This document shows positions 1 to 9,274 of a stretch of 46,030 nt of DNA, piece by piece (position 1 is the stretch's first letter; the number at the start of each line of letters is the position of its first letter). The stretch lies in NCBI GenBank assembly GCA_009908385.1, contig JAAAPE010000080.1, positions 1 to 46,030 on the forward strand, written 5' to 3'. Source of the stretch: Gammaproteobacteria bacterium (GTDB lineage Bacteria; Pseudomonadota; Gammaproteobacteria; Xanthomonadales; Wenzhouxiangellaceae). Position numbers and translations under genes: made by a program. Under the pieces are notes generated by a model, which saw nothing but the letters and a program-made list of their open reading frames with translations, was not told the origin of the DNA and did not search any database.

Positions 1-1
1 C

Positions 2-100
2 CTGCAGAGCCGAAGCAACTCGCTCATCCAGATCCTGGAAGAGCAGGCTGCCGGCATCATCGCGAGACTCGCAGAGCGTCGCCATGGTAGCGCTAGCTAA
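2..100 (+). CDS. C-terminal end of a MotA/TolQ/ExbB-type proton channel protein (partial)
   Basis: The first 100 bases stay open in frame 2 and end in TAA. The last 32 residues contain LIQILEEQAAGIIARLAERR, which reads like the amphipathic C-terminal tail of large ExbB-like proteins. The next gene (ExbB) starts inside it, a 17-base overlap, so the two are translationally coupled. In TonB2-type systems (known from Vibrio) the order is TtpC, ExbB2, ExbD2, TonB2, TPR protein; this fragment sits where TtpC would be. The TtpC assignment is by position and tail similarity only; the channel segments lie outside the window. Confidence 0.6.
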   Translation: MQSRSNSLIQILEEQAAGIIARLAERRHGSAS

Positions 101-608
101 CTTCTTCGAATCCATCCGCGGGTTCATAGAACTCGGCGGGGACGTCCTCTGGGCGATCCTCGTCGTGCTCCTGATGATGTGGACGCTGATCATCGAGCGG
201 TACTGGTATTACTTCCGCGTGCTGCCTTCGCGTCGGCGTGAAGTGCTCGGCGAGTGGCAGGAGCGCGGCGACCACCAGTCGTGGCACGCCAGCCGCATCC
301 GGGAGGAGCTGATCAGCCAGCTCGCGGTGGAGATGAAGCGCAATGTCCGCACCATCCAGACCCTCATCGCCGTCTGTCCATTGCTGGGCCTGCTCGGCAC
401 GGTCACCGGGATGGTTGCCGTCTTCGACGTCATGGCCTTCTTCGGCACGGGCAACGCCCGGGCCATGGCCGCGGGTGTGTCGCAGGCGACCATCCCCACG
501 ATGTCGGGCATGGTCGCGGCACTGTCGGGCCTCTATTTCGGCTCCCACCTCGAGCGCAAGTCCGTGATCGAGACCGAACGTCTCGAAGATCTCCTGCGTT
601 TCGACTGA
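84..608 (+). CDS. exbB: ExbB-type proton channel subunit of a TonB2-like system
   Basis: The 174-residue inner-membrane protein has the MotA/TolQ/ExbB layout. A first membrane helix lies at about residues 17-37 and a cytoplasmic loop follows. Two further helices carry the family signatures PLLGLLGTVTGM and the stretch from GVSQATIPT to AALSGLYFG. With ExbD it forms the proton-conducting motor that energises TonB for uptake through outer-membrane receptors. At 174 residues it is the short ExbB2 kind rather than the roughly 240-residue E. coli type. The ATG at 84 overlaps the preceding ExbB-like gene by 17 bases, and exbD follows after 32 bases, so this is one operon. Confidence 0.9.
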   Translation: MVALANFFESIRGFIELGGDVLWAILVVLLMMWTLIIERYWYYFRVLPSRRREVLGEWQERGDHQSWHASRIREELISQLAVEMKRNVRTIQTLIAVCPLLGLLGTVTGMVAVFDVMAFFGTGNARAMAAGVSQATIPTMSGMVAALSGLYFGSHLERKSVIETERLEDLLRFD

Positions 609-640
609 TTCAACCGCGCTGGCAACAGGTTTCCTAGAAC

Positions 641-1048
641 ATGGCACGTAGACACGCAACCAAGGATGAACCCGAAATCAACATCACCCCGATGCTCGAT
701 ATCGTGTTCATCATGCTCATCTTTTTCATCGTCACGACCTCGTTCATCCGTGAAACCGGGGTGGAAGTGAACAAGCCCGAGGCGCTGACCGCGGAACCTC
801 GACCGCAGGGCAATGTTCTAATAGCCATCAGGGATAACGACGAGATCTGGATGAACAAGCAGCAGATCGAGATACACGAGGTCAAATCCGAGGTGGAGCG
901 GGCCCGTGCCGAGAACCCTGAATCGGCGGTGGTCCTGATCGCCGACCGAGGCGCCCGCACCGGCATGCTGGTGCAGGTCATGGACCAGGTGCAGTCGGCG
1001 GGCATCAACAGGATTTCGGTCTCCGCCGAGCCGGAAGGCGGGAGGTAG
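641..1048 (+). CDS. exbD: ExbD/TolR-family proton channel subunit
   Basis: This 135-residue protein has one N-terminal membrane helix (about residues 17-38) preceded by the family motif EINITPMLDIVFIMLIFF. The motif contains D20, the conserved aspartate that binds the translocated proton. The remainder is the periplasmic ExbD domain. It is the partner of the ExbB encoded just upstream and drives TonB encoded 4 bases downstream (1053). Length and domain order are normal for ExbD2. Confidence 0.93.
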   Translation: MARRHATKDEPEINITPMLDIVFIMLIFFIVTTSFIRETGVEVNKPEALTAEPRPQGNVLIAIRDNDEIWMNKQQIEIHEVKSEVERARAENPESAVVLIADRGARTGMLVQVMDQVQSAGINRISVSAEPEGGR

Positions 1049-1052
1049 CAGT

Positions 1053-1688
1053 ATGAACGCAGGAATCCGATACGCCGTGGCGGTCGTCATCGCAGTGGTG
1101 GTGACCCTGGTGACCTTCTACGTCATGCACCTGCTTATTTCGGGCGGCGGCGGCGACCGCGAGCAGCTTGAACAGCCGCCGGGTATCCGCTTCGGCCCCG
1201 TCGAAATCGATGAAACGGTCGAAACGCGGGACCGGCGCCGTCCACCGCCGCCCCCGCCGCCGGAAGAGCCGCCGCCGCCTCCGGAGATGGAGATCGCGCA
1301 GATGGAGCAGCAGGTGCAGGAAATGCCGCAGCTCGACATGCCGGATCTCGACCTGTCCAGCTCGGGGAGCGGGCCGTTCCTGGGCTCGATGAACCAGGTG
1401 GACCGGAACCAGGAAGGCGACGTCATTCCGCTGGTGAGAATCCAGCCCCAGTACCCGCGCGATGCGGCTATCGCCGAAATCGAGGGCTGGGTCCAGATCG
1501 AATTCACCATCGACGAAACCGGATCCGTGCGTTCGCCGCGGGTGATCGACTCCCGTCCGCCGCGCGTGTTCGACCGGGCAGCCATTCGGGCCATCCTGAG
1601 ATGGAAGTTCAAGCCTCGCATCGTCGACGGCCAGCCCCAGCCGAGGCAGGCGACGCAGACGATCGAGTTCACCCTGGATGATGCATGA
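1053..1688 (+). CDS. tonB: TonB energy transducer, TonB2 type
   Basis: The 211-residue protein has an N-terminal membrane helix (about residues 7-31), a proline-rich periplasmic linker (around residues 63-80, runs of five or more prolines mixed with glutamate) and a C-terminal TonB domain. The domain carries the typical PQYPRDAAIAEIEGWV segment and the closing AILRWKFKPRIVDGQP motif. It transmits energy from ExbBD to outer-membrane TonB-dependent receptors. The linker is short, as in TonB2 proteins of about 206 residues. Its stop codon overlaps the start of the TPR gene (ATGATGA at 1685-1691). Confidence 0.92.
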   Translation: MNAGIRYAVAVVIAVVVTLVTFYVMHLLISGGGGDREQLEQPPGIRFGPVEIDETVETRDRRRPPPPPPPEEPPPPPEMEIAQMEQQVQEMPQLDMPDLDLSSSGSGPFLGSMNQVDRNQEGDVIPLVRIQPQYPRDAAIAEIEGWVQIEFTIDETGSVRSPRVIDSRPPRVFDRAAIRAILRWKFKPRIVDGQPQPRQATQTIEFTLDDA

Positions 1689-2947
1689 TGAAAACCGTCA
1701 ATACTCTTGTGCTGTCCTCGCTGTTCTTCCTGTCCGGCCAGGCCCTGGCCCAGGAAACCGTCGGGGGTTACCAGTGCGGTGTGGAGCGTGAGGTCAGCGC
1801 CGGTGCGCTGACGCAGCAGACCTACAACCGCCTGTCCGAGATCTACGAGGCGATCGGCGAAGAGCTCTATGTCGAGGCCTTCGAGGATCTATCCAGCCTG
1901 CTCGAGCGAACCCGGCGGGACGACTACGAACAGGCCACGATCCTCCAGGCGATGGCGTTCATCCGCGCCCAGCAGGAACGTTACGAAGAAGCGATCGACT
2001 ATTTCAACCGGGCCATCGAGCTCAACACGCTACCGAACAACCAGCAGTTCGACATGATCCTGCAGGTCGCCCAGCTCCACTACGCCGGTGAAAACTACCG
2101 GCAGTCGCTCGATCAGCTCGAGATCTGGTTCTGCGTCACGCCCGACGATCAGCAGAACAAGGTGACCGTCTGGGTGATGAAGGCCAGCATTCACGCCCAG
2201 ATCGAGGAGTTCCGCGAGGCCCTCGAGGCGATCGACCGGGCAATCGCCATGTCGGACGAACCCAAGGAGAACTGGTACCAGCTCAAGCTGGGCATGCACT
2301 TCGAGCTGCAGCAGTACGCCGAAGCGGCCGACGTGCTCCAGATCCTGATCAACATGAGCCCGGAGAAGAAGGACTACTGGGTTCAGCTGGCCTCCATGTA
2401 TGTGCAGCTCGAGCGCAACCGCGACTCGATGGCGGTGCTCGCGCTGGCCCACCGCAAGGGTCTGCTAGACAAGCAGTCGGAATACATGCAGCTGGCCAGC
2501 CTGCAGCAGGAATTCGATTTCCCGCGCAAGGCCGCTGAAGTGATGCAGGAAGGGCTGGAATCCGGGATCGTCGAGAGCACGCGCCGCAACTGGGAAATGG
2601 TTGGTGGCGCCTGGTACGAGGCGCGAGAGCTCGATCGTGCTCTAGAAGCCTACGAGCGGGCCGGGGCGCAGTCGACCGACGGGGAAATCGATTTGCAGCG
2701 TGCGTTCATCCTGGTCGACCAGGAACGCTGGGAAGAAGCCAATGAAGCGCTGACTCGTGCGGTGCGACTGGGCGGACTTTCCGACAGCCAGACCGGAAAC
2801 GCTTACCTGCTGCTGGGTACGGCTCGCTACAATCTTGGCGATAACGATGGGGCGCTCGATGCCTTTAACGAGGCGGAGAATTATGGCAGAGTAGAACGAG
2901 CTGCAAGGGAGTGGATGAATCATATTCGCAGAGAACGCTCCAGCTAG
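1685..2947 (+). CDS. Exported TPR-repeat protein of the TonB2-like operon
   Basis: The 420-residue protein begins with a signal peptide (hydrophobic core LVLSSLFFLSG, probable cleavage after ALA at residue 22). The rest is almost entirely helical tetratricopeptide repeats, for example ATILQAMAFIRAQQERYEEA, RALEAYERAGAQ and LLLGTARYNLGDNDGALDAF. It is therefore a periplasmic scaffold for protein contacts. A TPR gene in this position is a recurrent partner of TonB2-type operons and is thought to assist TonB-dependent transport; the exact role here is inferred. The start could be the ATG at 1685 or at 1688; both overlap the tonB stop. Confidence 0.82.
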   Translation: MMKTVNTLVLSSLFFLSGQALAQETVGGYQCGVEREVSAGALTQQTYNRLSEIYEAIGEELYVEAFEDLSSLLERTRRDDYEQATILQAMAFIRAQQERYEEAIDYFNRAIELNTLPNNQQFDMILQVAQLHYAGENYRQSLDQLEIWFCVTPDDQQNKVTVWVMKASIHAQIEEFREALEAIDRAIAMSDEPKENWYQLKLGMHFELQQYAEAADVLQILINMSPEKKDYWVQLASMYVQLERNRDSMAVLALAHRKGLLDKQSEYMQLASLQQEFDFPRKAAEVMQEGLESGIVESTRRNWEMVGGAWYEARELDRALEAYERAGAQSTDGEIDLQRAFILVDQERWEEANEALTRAVRLGGLSDSQTGNAYLLLGTARYNLGDNDGALDAFNEAENYGRVERAAREWMNHIRRERSS

Positions 2948-2994
2948 GGTTCCAGCTCGTCTGGCGAATAATTCGAAAGTCCTGATCACGACCC

Positions 2995-3002
2995 AGGGAG
3001 GT
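2995..3002 (+). promoter_or_regulatory. Strong ribosome binding site of the lysine-rich repeat gene
   Basis: AGGGAGGT lies 7 bases before the ATG at 3010. It is one of the best Shine-Dalgarno matches in the window and supports that start. The 62-base gap before it holds no clear promoter. Confidence 0.7.
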
Positions 3003-3009
3003 CAGCATC

Positions 3010-3518
<509 letters not shown>

Positions 3519-3522
<4 letters not shown>

Positions 3523-4448
3523 CGAATCAGAACCGGTACCCGGGAGCGGATCGTCCCGCTCCCGGGCCAGGCCTTCCTTCGCCAGGCCGGCTCGTCGATA
3601 CGTTCCTCGACGCCCTGTGGGCAGAGCGCGGCATTGCGCCCGCGACCGCCGAGGCCTACCGCAGCGATCTCGGCCACTTCCTGAGAGCGGTGGACCGGCC
3701 CCTCGAAGCGATCTCTCGTAGCGTCGTACTCGATTTCCTCGCCGGACGAATGCGTTCGGGCGCAAGCACCAACAGCATTGTTCGCCAGCTCTCCAGCCTG
3801 CGCCAGTTTTTCCAGTGGGCGCTCCGCGAGCGCCGCATCGACGCCGATCCGATGCTCGACCTCGATGCCCCGCGGCGTCCGCGATCGCTGCCGGGCACGC
3901 TCACACCCCGAGAAGTGGCGTCACTGCTGGCAGCGCCCGGTACCGATCAGCCCCTCGATGTGCGTGACCGAGCACTGCTCGAGACTCTCTACGCGACCGG
4001 CATGCGCGTCTCCGAACTGGCCAGCGTCACGCTGCCACGCATGAATCTCGCCCAGGGCGTTATCCGGGTGACGGGGAAGGGCGGGCGCGAGCGTCTCGTC
4101 CCCCTGGGCGAATCCGCCTGCGAGGCGATCGACCGGTGGCTGTCCGTGCGCAAGAGAATCGCCCCGTCCGGCGAATGGCTGTTCGTCTCCCGAACAGGCC
4201 GCCAGCTTTCGCGCCAGGCCATCTGGGCGCGCATCCGGCAATTGGCCATCCGCGCGGGAATCGCCTCGCCGGTTCATCCCCATCGTCTCAGGCACAGCTT
4301 CGCGACTCACCTGCTCGACAACGGCGCCGATCTCCGCGTGGTGCAGATCCTGCTCGGCCACGCCGACCTGTCGACCACGCAGATCTACACGCATGTTTCA
4401 CGGGCCCGCCTGAAGGCGCTCCACCGAGACCATCACCCGCGCGGCTGA
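3519..4448 (+). CDS. xerD: Tyrosine recombinase XerD (chromosome dimer resolution)
   Basis: The 309-residue protein has an N-terminal SAM-like core-binding domain (about 22-110) and a catalytic domain (about 125-305). All catalytic residues are visible: R163 in ATGMRVSEL, K187 in TGKGGRER, H255 and R258 in HPHRLRHSFATH, H281 in LLGHADLS and nucleophile Y290 in TTQIYTH. The ending RLKALHRDHHPRG matches XerD rather than XerC. With XerC it resolves chromosome dimers at dif under FtsK control. The start is a TTG overlapping the TGA of the repeat gene (TTGA), with no other plausible start nearby, so translation is coupled. It is followed by dsbC, as xerD is in several proteobacteria. Confidence 0.93.
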
Positions 4449-4526
4449 GCGTTCCACTGCACCGGGTTCGACGATGAAACTTGTCGCCGACACTGCGTTC
4501 CAATAGAACAGCCAGTCGGTGTCGGC

Positions 4527-4532
4527 TATCAT
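4527..4532 (+). promoter_or_regulatory. Possible -10 element for dsbC
   Basis: TATCAT lies in the 138-base gap between xerD and dsbC, followed by a GC-rich stretch like the other -10 elements in this window. I see no convincing -35 at the right distance, so this rests on the -10 alone. Confidence 0.35.
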
Positions 4533-4586
4533 GCGCGTTGCACGACCCCGACCCAGAAACTCGAATCGCCTTGCAAGGAGTACACA

Positions 4587-5324
4587 ATGAGGATCTTTCC
4601 AGCGCTGATCGCGGCCGTCATGCTGAGCCCGGTCGGATCTGCCATCGCGGCCGACGAGACGGCCATCGAACAGCGCATCCGATCGCTCGTTCCGAATGTC
4701 GACAGCCTCGCCATCGCCGAGACGCCGGTGCCCGGGGTCATGGAAGTGCAGGTCAACAACGATGTCATCTACATGTCCGAAGACGGCCGCTATCTCATGC
4801 AAGGGCGGCTGGTCGACCTTGAAACCCAGACCGATCTCACCGATTCGGCCAAGGCAACGCTCCGCCGTGAACAGATCGCGTCGCTCGATCGCGGCGAGAT
4901 GGTCAGCTTCGGCCCTGAAGATGCCGATTACGAGCTGATGGTGTTCACCGACACCGATTGCGGATACTGCCGCCGGCTCCACGATCAGATCGACGATTAC
5001 AACGCCGAGGGCATTCGGATCAACTACCTCGCCTTCCCGCGCGGCGGCCCGCAGTCGGGCACCTTCGAGACCATGGTGTCGGTCTGGTGCGCGGACGATC
5101 GCCAGGAGGCGATGAACACCGCCAAGGCCGGACGGACCCCGCCCAAGGCGCAGTGCGACAACCCCGTGGAAAAGCACTATCGCCTCGGCCAGACGCTGGG
5201 CGTGACGGGCACGCCCGCGCTGCTCACGCCCGACGGCTCCCTGATTCCCGGTTACGTGCCGCCAAAGCAGCTGCGTGACCGACTGGAAAGTCTCGACGCC
5301 GCCGTCGCGTCCAGCGCAGACTGA
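4587..5324 (+). CDS. dsbC: Periplasmic disulfide isomerase DsbC
   Basis: The 245-residue protein has a signal peptide with probable cleavage after SAIA (residue 21), an N-terminal dimerisation domain (about 22-85) and a thioredoxin-fold catalytic domain. The redox motif CGYC is at residues 125-128 and the cis-proline loop VTGTP at 207-210. A second cysteine pair, C168 and C190, matches the structural disulfide of DsbC. It reshuffles wrong disulfides in periplasmic proteins and is kept reduced by DsbD. The ATG at 4587 follows AAGGAG at good spacing. Cysteine-containing exported proteins downstream (for example 23341-24477) are plausible clients. Confidence 0.94.
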   Translation: MRIFPALIAAVMLSPVGSAIAADETAIEQRIRSLVPNVDSLAIAETPVPGVMEVQVNNDVIYMSEDGRYLMQGRLVDLETQTDLTDSAKATLRREQIASLDRGEMVSFGPEDADYELMVFTDTDCGYCRRLHDQIDDYNAEGIRINYLAFPRGGPQSGTFETMVSVWCADDRQEAMNTAKAGRTPPKAQCDNPVEKHYRLGQTLGVTGTPALLTPDGSLIPGYVPPKQLRDRLESLDAAVASSAD

Positions 5325-5387
5325 CTCTCCCGGCCCGCGCCGGCTCGGAATTTCGATTCGGCGCGCCGCGGTCCCCGGGCCGTGGCC

Positions 5388-5393
5388 TATAAT
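5388..5393 (+). promoter_or_regulatory. Likely -10 element for purL
   Basis: A perfect TATAAT lies 38 bases before the purL ATG and is followed by GGCGCG. The 17-base position upstream holds no TTGACA-like sequence. I see no purine riboswitch and no clear PurR operator in the 107-base gap. Confidence 0.5.
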
Positions 5394-5431
5394 GGCGCGT
5401 TGATTCCAGACCAGTTTTCCGGGGTTTCGAG

Positions 5432-8400
5432 ATGATCGTGCTGCTCGGCGCCGACGCGCTGCCGCCCTTTCGCCTGGCAGAGACCGCCGAGGCGCTCTCA
5501 GCGGTGACCGACAAGTCGATCACTCCCGGCGCCCGGGAGTTGTTCCTGGTCGACGCTGACGCGCTGCCCGGAGAGCCGGGGCGCTCACGGCTCCTTTCCC
5601 TGCTCTCGGCCGAGCCTTTCGAAAGCGATCGGCTGGCCGCCGACCAGCTCCTGATCGTGCCCCGGCCGGGCACGGTCACCCCCTGGTCGAGCAAGGCCGG
5701 CGACATCCTCGCTCGCTGCGGCCTGGCGTCCTTCGCCCGCATCGAGCACGCCATCCTCTATTCGCTCGACGGCCTGGACGGCGAGCGCCTCCCCGACTCG
5801 GCCCGCGCACTCCTGCACGACCGCATGACGCAGGTCGTGGTCGACCGGCTGGCCGATCTCGACGGGTGGTTCGAGCAGGGGCGCCCCGAGCCGCTTGGCG
5901 TGGTCGAACTCGGCGATCGTCCGCGCGACGTGCTCGCGGACTACAACACGCGCCTCGGCCTGGCGCTGAGCGATGACGAGGTCGACTACCTGGTCGACAA
6001 CTACGCCCGCCTCGGCCGCGACCCGAGTGATGCCGAGTTGATGATGTTCGCGCAGGCCAACTCCGAGCACTGCCGTCACAAGATCTTCAACGCCGGCTGG
6101 AGCGTCGACGGCGTGCGGCTCGACGACAGCCTGTTCGGACTGATCCGGCAGACGCATGCCGCCACGCCTGACGGCACCGTGGTGGCCTACGACGACAACG
6201 CCGCCGTGCTCGAGGGATTCGACGTCGAAATCCTGGCCACTTCGCCCGGGGCGCCGGCCTACGTGGGCCGACCCGGCCGGCTGCACATCCAGATCAAGGT
6301 CGAAACCCACAACCATCCCACGGCCATCTCGCCCGACCCCGGCGCCGCGACCGGTTCCGGCGGCGAGATTCGCGACGAAGCGGCCACCGGCCGCGGCGCC
6401 CGTCCGGTGGCCGCGCTCACCGGTTTTTCCGTCTCCGACCTGAGGCTCCCCGGCTGGCTCCAGCCCTGGGAGCATGCGCCTCCGCCGCCGGGGCGGCTGG
6501 CCACCGCGATGGAGATCATGCGCGACGGGCCGATCGGCGCGGCGCGTTTCAACAACGAGTTCGGGCGGCCGGCGCTGCTGGGCTACTTCCGCACTTTCAG
6601 CGCCCGCATCGGCGATCGCCTCTGGGGCTATCACAAGCCGATCATGATCGCGGGCGGGGCCGGCATGATCGCCGACGGCCTCACGCACAAGCTGCCGCTG
6701 GCCGCCGGCGACCGCATCATCGTGCTGGGCGGTCCGGCCATGCTCATCGGCCTGGGCGGCGGCGCGGCCTCGTCGATGAGTTCCGGCCAGTCCGACGCCG
6801 ACCTCGATTTCGCCTCCGTACAGCGCGGCAACCCCGAGATGCAGCGCCGCGCGCAGGAGGTCATCGACCGGTGCTGGCAGCAGGGGCAGGCCAATCCCGT
6901 CAAGTCCATTCACGATGTCGGCGCCGGCGGCCTGTCCAATGCCCTGCCGGAGCTGTTGCACGACGGCGGGGTCGGCGGCCGCCTGGAGCTGCGACGGATT
7001 CCGACCAACGATCCCTCCCTGTCGCCGATGGCGCTGTGGTGCAACGAGGCGCAGGAGCGCTATGTCCTGGCCGTCGATCCGGCCGACCTCGACCGCTTCA
7101 GAGCGATCTGCGAGCGCGAGCGCTGTCCCTGGGCCGATCTCGGAGCGGCCAGCGACGACGGACGCCTGATTGTCGACGACCGCGTCGGCGAGCGCCCGGC
7201 CGTCGACATGCCCCTTGAAATCCTGCTCGGCAAGCCGCCGAAGATGCATCGCGATGCGCTGACCGATACGGTTGCTTGGGGCGCGGGTTCGGCCGCGGAT
7301 ATCGATCCGGACGCCGCCATCGAGCGTGTGCTGGCCCTGCCCGCCGTCGGCAGCAAGCAGTTCCTCATCACCATCGGCGACCGGACCGTCGGCGGATTGA
7401 GCGCGCGCGACCAGATGGTCGGGCCGCACCAGGTGCCCGTGGCCGACTGCGCAATCAGCCTGCTCGGCTACGACAGCCACGCCGGTACGGCGATGGCCAT
7501 GGGTGAACGCACGCCCATCGCCGTCCACGACGCCGCGGCGGCGGCGCGCATGGCCGTCGGCGAAGTGCTGACCAACCTGGCCGGTGTTCGCGTGCGCAAG
7601 CCGTCGCACATCAAGCTGTCGGGCAACTGGATGGCGGCCGCCGGCGCGCCGGGTCAGGACGCCGCGCTACGAGCCGCCGTCGAGGGCCTGAGCACGGCCT
7701 GCCTGTCGCTCGGCCTGGCCGTCCCCGTCGGCAAGGACTCCCTGTCGATGCAGACGGTCTGGAACGACGAGGGCGGCGAACAGCGCATGATCGCGCCGGT
7801 CTCGCCGGTGATCACGGGATTCGCCCCCGTCGAGGACGTGCGCGTCCACCTGACGCCGCGCCTCGAGGCCGGCGTCGAGTCGAAACTGCTGCTCGTCGAC
7901 CTGGGCCGGCGTCGGCTCGGCGGATCGGCCCTGTCGCAGGTCTTCGGCCGCGAACTGGGCGAGGTCCCCGACCTCGACGATCCGGCGAGGCTCGGGGCGG
8001 TGTTCTCGACCATGCAGTCGCTGCTCGACCAGGGCCGACTGCTCGCCTGCCACGACCGGTCCGACGGCGGCCTGTTCGTGACCGTGCTCGAGATGGCCCT
8101 GGCCGGCCGCTGCGGCGTGAGCCTGGATCTCGAAACCGAAGACGCGGCGCTCGTCGCTGCCCTGTTCAACGAGGAACTGGGGCTGGTGCTTCAGGTCGCC
8201 GATACCGAGATCGACGCGGTTCGAGAAGCTTTCGCCGCAGCCGGGCTCGCGGATGCGCTGTCGACGATCGGGTGCGTCGAGGCCTCGCATCGCCTGACCA
8301 TCGCGGTCGCCGGTCGGCCCCGGATTGAACGTGACCTGCCCGGCCTGGCCCGCCGCTGGGGTGAAGTCAGCCACCGCATGCAGCGCCTGCGCGATCATCC

Positions 8401-9265
8401 CGAATGCGCGGACGAGGAGTATGACGCTCTCGGCGACTGGTCGCGACCCGGGCTGGCGCCGCGACTGACCTTCGAGCCGGAGTCGCCGATGGCCAACCGG
8501 GGTGCGAAGCCGCGCGTGGCCATCCTTCGCGAGCAGGGCGTCAACGGCCAGCGCGAGATGGCGCAGGCATTCATGATGGCCGGCTTCGAGGCCGTCGATG
8601 TGCACATGAGCGACCTCGAAACGGGTCGCCAGTCGCTCGACGAGTTTCACGGGCTGGCGGCCTGCGGCGGCTTTTCCTTCGGCGACGTGCTCGGCGCCGG
8701 TCAGGGCTGGGCCCGTTCGATCCTGTTCAACGACCGCCTGCGCGAAACCTTCGAGGCGTTTTTCGCCGACCCCGGTCGCTTCGCGCTCGGCGTGTGCAAC
8801 GGCTGCCAGATGCTCTCGGCGCTTCGCGAGATCATTCCGGGCACGGGCGCCTGGCCGGATTTCGTGGTCAACCGCTCGCGCCAGTTCGAGGCGCGGCTGA
8901 GCCTCGTGGGCATCGAGGGCAGTCCCTCGCTGTTCTTCGCCGGCATGGCCGGATCCCGCCTTCCCGTCGTCACCGCGCACGGCGAGGGCCGGGCCGATTT
9001 CGGGGCCGTCGACGCCCGGGACGCGGCCGTCGCGCTGCGCTACGTCGACGCGGACGGCCGGCCGGCGACGCGCTACCCCGACAATCCCAACGGTTCGCCC
9101 GGTGGCGTCACCGGTCTGGCCTCCGACACCGGCCGGGTGACCGTCCTCATGCCGCACCCGGAGCGCTTGCTGCGGCGCGTCAACTATTCCTGGGCGCCGG
9201 CCGAGTGGGGCGAGCTTTCACCCTGGATGAAGATGTTCCACAATGCCCGTCGCTGGCTGGAATGA
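5432..9265 (+). CDS. purL: Phosphoribosylformylglycinamidine synthase (large single-chain type)
   Basis: The 1277-residue enzyme converts FGAR, glutamine and ATP to FGAM, the fourth step of purine synthesis. Length and layout match the single-chain gammaproteobacterial form (about 1295 residues). It has an N-terminal PurS-like part, two AIR-synthase-like ATP-binding repeats (motifs FAQANSEHCRHKIFNAGW and VETHNHPTAISPDPGAATG) and a C-terminal glutamine amidotransferase domain from about residue 1025. The amidotransferase triad is C1122 in GVCNGCQM with H1242 and E1244 in MPHPERLL. The coding sequence is intact and typical in base use. The next gene starts 9 bases after its stop. Confidence 0.97.
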   Translation: MIVLLGADALPPFRLAETAEALSAVTDKSITPGARELFLVDADALPGEPGRSRLLSLLSAEPFESDRLAADQLLIVPRPGTVTPWSSKAGDILARCGLASFARIEHAILYSLDGLDGERLPDSARALLHDRMTQVVVDRLADLDGWFEQGRPEPLGVVELGDRPRDVLADYNTRLGLALSDDEVDYLVDNYARLGRDPSDAELMMFAQANSEHCRHKIFNAGWSVDGVRLDDSLFGLIRQTHAATPDGTVVAYDDNAAVLEGFDVEILATSPGAPAYVGRPGRLHIQIKVETHNHPTAISPDPGAATGSGGEIRDEAATGRGARPVAALTGFSVSDLRLPGWLQPWEHAPPPPGRLATAMEIMRDGPIGAARFNNEFGRPALLGYFRTFSARIGDRLWGYHKPIMIAGGAGMIADGLTHKLPLAAGDRIIVLGGPAMLIGLGGGAASSMSSGQSDADLDFASVQRGNPEMQRRAQEVIDRCWQQGQANPVKSIHDVGAGGLSNALPELLHDGGVGGRLELRRIPTNDPSLSPMALWCNEAQERYVLAVDPADLDRFRAICERERCPWADLGAASDDGRLIVDDRVGERPAVDMPLEILLGKPPKMHRDALTDTVAWGAGSAADIDPDAAIERVLALPAVGSKQFLITIGDRTVGGLSARDQMVGPHQVPVADCAISLLGYDSHAGTAMAMGERTPIAVHDAAAAARMAVGEVLTNLAGVRVRKPSHIKLSGNWMAAAGAPGQDAALRAAVEGLSTACLSLGLAVPVGKDSLSMQTVWNDEGGEQRMIAPVSPVITGFAPVEDVRVHLTPRLEAGVESKLLLVDLGRRRLGGSALSQVFGRELGEVPDLDDPARLGAVFSTMQSLLDQGRLLACHDRSDGGLFVTVLEMALAGRCGVSLDLETEDAALVAALFNEELGLVLQVADTEIDAVREAFAAAGLADALSTIGCVEASHRLTIAVAGRPRIERDLPGLARRWGEVSHRMQRLRDHPECADEEYDALGDWSRPGLAPRLTFEPESPMANRGAKPRVAILREQGVNGQREMAQAFMMAGFEAVDVHMSDLETGRQSLDEFHGLAACGGFSFGDVLGAGQGWARSILFNDRLRETFEAFFADPGRFALGVCNGCQMLSALREIIPGTGAWPDFVVNRSRQFEARLSLVGIEGSPSLFFAGMAGSRLPVVTAHGEGRADFGAVDARDAAVALRYVDADGRPATRYPDNPNGSPGGVTGLASDTGRVTVLMPHPERLLRRVNYSWAPAEWGELSPWMKMFHNARRWLE

Positions 9266-9274
9266 ACTCCGACC

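Noticed and set aside
4449-4586. dif site near xerD
   Set aside because: I see no 28-base sequence with the two 11-base XerC/XerD arms; xerD is usually not next to dif.
5585-7609. 674-codon minus-strand open frame over purL
   Set aside because: High GC makes long shadow frames common; purL is complete with all catalytic residues and the antisense protein resembles nothing.
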